A DNA stretch of 16,521 nt, from NCBI GenBank assembly GCA_035628035.1, contig DASPKS010000147.1, forward strand, positions 1-16,521, given 5' to 3'. This DNA is from DASPKS01 sp035628035. Lineage in GTDB: Bacteria > Bacteroidota > Rhodothermia > Rhodothermales > Rubricoccaceae. The notes below the pieces were generated by a model. The model did no database searches. It worked only from the letters and a program-made list of their open reading frames with translations, and had not been told where the DNA came from. Shown piece by piece: positions 13,936 to 16,521 of the stretch; positions within the stretch are counted from its first letter, which is position 1, and every line of letters begins with the position of its first letter. A program made the position numbers and the translations under genes.

Positions 13936-15579
13936 ATGCCTCGCCGCCGCCTCGCTGCCGCCTTCGCGCTCACCCTCACGGTGGGCCTCGCTGCCGGCTT
14001 CTTCCTCCCGGACGACGACTACTTCGCCCTCCGGAAGAACTTCACCATCTTCGGCCGGCTCTACGAGGAGCTCGCCGCCGGCTACGTCGACGAGGTGGAC
14101 CCTGAGCACCTCATGCGGACGGGCATCGCCGCCATGCTCGGCACGCTCGACCCCTACACCGTCTTCCTCGACGAGGCCGACAACGAGGACATGGACATCG
14201 TCACGCGGGGGCGGTACGGCGGCGTCGGCCTCAGCCTCGACGAGCGCGGCGGGCGCATCGTCGTCCTCGGCGTGCTGGAGGGGTACAGCGGGTTCGAGCA
14301 GGGCGTCCGCGTGGGCGACCAGATCGTCTCCATCGACGGGCAGGAGGCGTCGGCGCTCACGTCGTCGGACATCCGGAGCCTGCTGCGCGGCGCGCCCGGC
14401 ACGACGGTCACCATCGAGGTGGAGCGCGAGGGCGAGCCAGGGCGGCTCCGCTTTGTCCTCACGCGCTCGCAGGTCCAGCTCAAGAACGTGACCTACACCG
14501 GCTACGTGGGCGACCCGGCGGCAGGCGTGGGGTACGTCCGGCTGGAGCGGTTCACGCAGGGCGCGGGGCAGGAGGTCCACGAGGCCGTCGAGCGGCTCCG
14601 CGGCGAGGGCACGCTCCGCGCGCTCGTGCTCGACCTCCGTGGCAACGGCGGCGGGCTCCTCGAAGAGGCCGTCCGCGTGTCGAGCGTGTTCCTCCCGGCG
14701 CGCACGCCCGTCGTCTCGATGCGTGGCCGCGCGGAAGGGACCGAGCGCTCCTGGATGACGGAGGAGAACCCGGCCGCGGCCGACCTTCCCCTGGCCGTCC
14801 TCACCGATGGCGCGAGCGCGTCGGCGAGCGAGATCGTCGCGGGTGCCTTGCAGGACCACGACCGCGCGATCCTCGTCGGCGAGGCGACGTACGGGAAGGG
14901 CCTCGTGCAGGTCGTCCGCCCGCTCCCGTACAACACCTCGCTCAAAATCACGACGGCCCGCTACTACACCCCGCTCGGCCGGTCTATCCAGGCGTTCACG
15001 TACGACGGCCCCGAGGGGCGCGCGGCGATCCCCGACTCGGCGCGCCACGCCTTCCGCACCCGTGCCGGCCGTGAGGTGTTCGACGGGCACGGCGTCGAGC
15101 CCGACGTGCCGGTCTCGCTCGGGCCCGTGAGCGACCTCGAAGAGGCGCTCGTCCGCGACGCGGCGTTCTTCCGGTTCGCCAACCGCTACGCGGCGACCCA
15201 CCCCGCGCTCCCGCCGCACTTCGCCGTGGACGACGCGCTGCTGGAGGAGTTCGCCGCCTTCGTGGACCGCGAGGTGGGGGAGGTCCCCACGCGCGCCGAG
15301 CGTGCCCTCGACGCCCTCGCCGACGACCTCGGCGCGGCCGGCTACGCCGCCACCGGCGACGAGGTGGAGGCGCTCCGCCGCGAGATCGAGGAGGAGAAAG
15401 AGAACGACTTCAGTCGGCACGCCGCCCGCTTGAAGGCGCGCCTCCGCCAGGAGATCCTCTCGCGCTACGGCGGCCGGACCGACCAGATCCGCGCCGCGCT
15501 GGAGGACGACCCCCCGCTCGTGGAGGCCCTCCGCCTCCTCGGCGACGAAGCGGCGTACCGCCGCGTGCTCGGCGGCTGA
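13936..15579 (+). CDS. S41-family carboxyl-terminal processing protease (CtpA/Prc type)
   Basis: 547 aa from ATG 13936. A serine protease that trims or degrades exported proteins from their C-terminus. The N-terminus MPRRRLAAAFALTLTVGLAAGFF is a signal or anchor segment, placing it in the periplasm. A PDZ domain lies at about residues 88-180 (GVGLSLDERGGRIVV, GVRVGDQIVSIDG). The protease domain follows, with LVLDLRGNGGGLLEEAV, then DGASASASEIVAGALQDHD carrying the catalytic serine S296, and TYGKGLVQ with K321. The 25-residue Ser-Lys spacing matches E. coli Prc (S430/K455). Residues about 400-547 form a charged, probably helical C-terminal region. An in-frame GTG at 13906 would add 10 residues; I prefer 13936 because the signal peptide starts there. 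It lies 68 bases after tatC. Confidence 0.92.
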   Translation: MPRRRLAAAFALTLTVGLAAGFFLPDDDYFALRKNFTIFGRLYEELAAGYVDEVDPEHLMRTGIAAMLGTLDPYTVFLDEADNEDMDIVTRGRYGGVGLSLDERGGRIVVLGVLEGYSGFEQGVRVGDQIVSIDGQEASALTSSDIRSLLRGAPGTTVTIEVEREGEPGRLRFVLTRSQVQLKNVTYTGYVGDPAAGVGYVRLERFTQGAGQEVHEAVERLRGEGTLRALVLDLRGNGGGLLEEAVRVSSVFLPARTPVVSMRGRAEGTERSWMTEENPAAADLPLAVLTDGASASASEIVAGALQDHDRAILVGEATYGKGLVQVVRPLPYNTSLKITTARYYTPLGRSIQAFTYDGPEGRAAIPDSARHAFRTRAGREVFDGHGVEPDVPVSLGPVSDLEEALVRDAAFFRFANRYAATHPALPPHFAVDDALLEEFAAFVDREVGEVPTRAERALDALADDLGAAGYAATGDEVEALRREIEEEKENDFSRHAARLKARLRQEILSRYGGRTDQIRAALEDDPPLVEALRLLGDEAAYRRVLGG

Positions 15580-15583
15580 GCGC

Positions 15584-16405
15584 GTGGACGCGGGCACGCT
15601 CGCCCTCCTCGCGCTGGCCGGCGCCGCCGGGGGCATCCTCGTCGGCCTCGTGGGCGTGGGGGGCGGGATCGTCTACGCGCCGGTGCTCCTCTACACCTAC
15701 GCCGCCCTCGGCGTGGATGCGCGCGTGCTCGCGCCGCTCACCGTCGGGTCGAGCCTGTTTTGCGTAGGGCTAGCCGCCTCGTCGGGGGTCCTCGCGCACC
15801 GGAAGAGCGGGCTGATCCGCTGGCGCACCGCGCTCATCTCCGGCGCCGTCGCCGCCGCGGTGCTCGCGCTCGTCGGCCGGCTCATCACGACGCAGTCGTG
15901 GTACGACCGGCAGGTGTTCGCCGTCGTCTTCTCGTGCGTGCTCCTCGTCGTCGCCGCGCAGATGGCGCTGAGGCGCGAGCGGCCCGAAGGGAGCGGCGGG
16001 CCGGAGCGCCACAGCACGGGCGCGCTCGCGCTGACGGGCGTCGGTGCGGGCGCGCTGGCGGCCCTGGCCGGCGTCGGCGGCGGCTTCGTGCTGGTGCCGC
16101 TCTACCACGGCTTCCTCCGCTTCCCGACGAAGGCCGCCACGGCCACCTCGACGGCGGCCATCGTGCTCATCGCGGCGGCAGGCGTCGTTACGTACGGGGT
16201 GCTGGGGCAGGGCGCGGCCGTGCCGGCCGGTGCCGTCGGCTACGTGGACTTCGTGCGCCCCCTCGCGCTCGCCTTCCCCGCGATGGCGACGGCGCCGCTT
16301 GGGGTGTGGATCGCGCGGCGCGTGCCCGTGCAGGCAGTACGCCTCGTCTTCGCCGCCATCGTCACGCTGACGGCCGTGCGGCTGCTGGTGGACGCGCTGG
16401 GCTGA
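15584..16405 (+). CDS. TauE/SafE-family membrane transporter
   Basis: 273 aa, very hydrophobic, probably eight membrane helices in two homologous halves. Each half starts with a glycine-rich repeat: GILVGLVGVGGGIVYAPVLL near residue 18 and ALAALAGVGGGFVLVPLYH in the second half, the mark of the TauE/SafE (sulfite exporter / DUF81) family. A hydrophilic linker (RRERPEGSGGPERHSTG) separates the halves. Family members move sulfite, sulfonates or other small anions, and the substrate here cannot be told. The start is GTG 15584, 4 bases after the protease stop, so the two genes are probably co-transcribed. No sulfur-metabolism gene is adjacent. Confidence 0.88.
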   Translation: MDAGTLALLALAGAAGGILVGLVGVGGGIVYAPVLLYTYAALGVDARVLAPLTVGSSLFCVGLAASSGVLAHRKSGLIRWRTALISGAVAAAVLALVGRLITTQSWYDRQVFAVVFSCVLLVVAAQMALRRERPEGSGGPERHSTGALALTGVGAGALAALAGVGGGFVLVPLYHGFLRFPTKAATATSTAAIVLIAAAGVVTYGVLGQGAAVPAGAVGYVDFVRPLALAFPAMATAPLGVWIARRVPVQAVRLVFAAIVTLTAVRLLVDALG

Positions 16406-16419
16406 GTGCACGCCCCACG

Positions 16420-16450
16420 TTGAACGGTAAAGATGGGCCGCGTACTTTCG
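16420..16450 (+). promoter_or_regulatory. Well-formed Bacteroidota-type promoter candidate
   Basis: TTG (16420-16422), a 20-base spacer, then TACTTTCG (16443-16450). This fits the TTG-N19/20-TAnnTTTG consensus with one mismatch and is the best promoter match in the window. It lies in the intergenic region after the TauE/SafE gene. A 6-pair inverted repeat CGCGGG/CCCGCG (16452-16457 with 16470-16475) follows in what would be the leader. Confidence 0.55.
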
Positions 16451-16481
16451 CCGCGGGGGCGCTAAGGCTCCCGCGCACGCG

Positions 16482-16521
16482 ATGGTTCGTCTGGCAGACC
16501 GGCTGAGCGCCGCCCGGCAGG
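16482..16521 (+). CDS. Possible start of a further gene, cut off by the window end
   Basis: An ATG at 16482 opens a frame reading MVRLADRLSAARQ to the window end. It lies 39 bases downstream of the start of the TACTTTCG box, a spacing similar to other genes here. Only 13 codons are visible, with no recognisable family, so the call rests on promoter position alone. Confidence 0.3.
   Translation, partial: MVRLADRLSAARQ

Noticed and set aside
13768..15636. Long open frame on the - strand (about 620 codons) opposite the S41 protease, and similar - strand frames opposite the other genes
   Set aside because: High GC content leaves few stop codons in antisense frames. The translations are Arg/Glu/Gly/Val-rich without any recognisable domain, while the + strand frames carry clear family motifs.
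1..16521. Mobile element, CRISPR array, toxin-antitoxin or defence island
   Set aside because: No transposase, integrase, repeat-spacer pattern or defence-type domain is seen. All genes are metabolic, transport or export genes with uniform base composition.
16451..16521. tRNA or small RNA gene at the right end
   Set aside because: One 6-pair inverted repeat is present, but no cloverleaf arms or T-loop consensus; a short gene leader explains it better.

Overview
The window is a gene-dense, GC-rich (about 70 % by eye) stretch of bacterial chromosome with every supported gene on the + strand. Several features suggest a Bacteroidota-related organism, most likely of the Rhodothermota (Rhodothermus/Salinibacter/Rubricoccus) kind. 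The TonB-dependent receptor carries a carboxypeptidase-regulatory-like N-terminal domain. Several genes are preceded by a TAnnTTTG-like -7 box, once with a TTG at the matching -33 position. There are no clear Shine-Dalgarno sequences before most starts. This taxonomic guess is inference only; there is no rRNA or other marker gene in the window.

Bases 1-6874 hold a tightly packed haem-biosynthesis operon: hemD (3' end only), hemB, a chlorite-dismutase-family hemQ, hemE, hemH, hemY and hemL. Gaps run from 22 bases down to overlaps of 4 and 1 bases. hemA and hemC are not seen and may lie upstream. There is no hemF or hemN. The cluster instead combines a HemY-type flavoprotein oxidase, a cysteine-free HemH with a MAYG tyrosine like the Gram-positive coproporphyrin ferrochelatases, and a HemQ-like protein. 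The simplest reading is a coproporphyrin-dependent route: uroporphyrinogen to coproporphyrinogen (HemE), coproporphyrin (HemY/CgoX), coprohaem (HemH/CpfC) and haem b (HemQ/ChdC). This is the most interesting biology here, and the HemQ looks divergent around its active site.

Bases 6875-9670 carry a FecA-like outer-membrane TonB-dependent receptor behind its own candidate promoter. A non-coding stretch with several short inverted repeats follows it. Receptor and haem genes together suggest an iron-to-haem neighbourhood, but shared regulation is not shown.

Bases 9671-16521 hold mostly unrelated or housekeeping genes: an exported DUF4159 protein and a small DUF4359 protein (both of unknown function), glyA, an orotate-phosphoribosyltransferase-like gene with a structured leader, tatC, an S41 carboxyl-terminal processing protease, and a TauE/SafE-type membrane protein. 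A well-formed candidate promoter and the possible first codons of another gene close the window. No IS element, CRISPR array, tRNA, rRNA, prophage or defence gene was recognised. The longest stretch without a gene is about 240 bases, so no gap exceeds 300.
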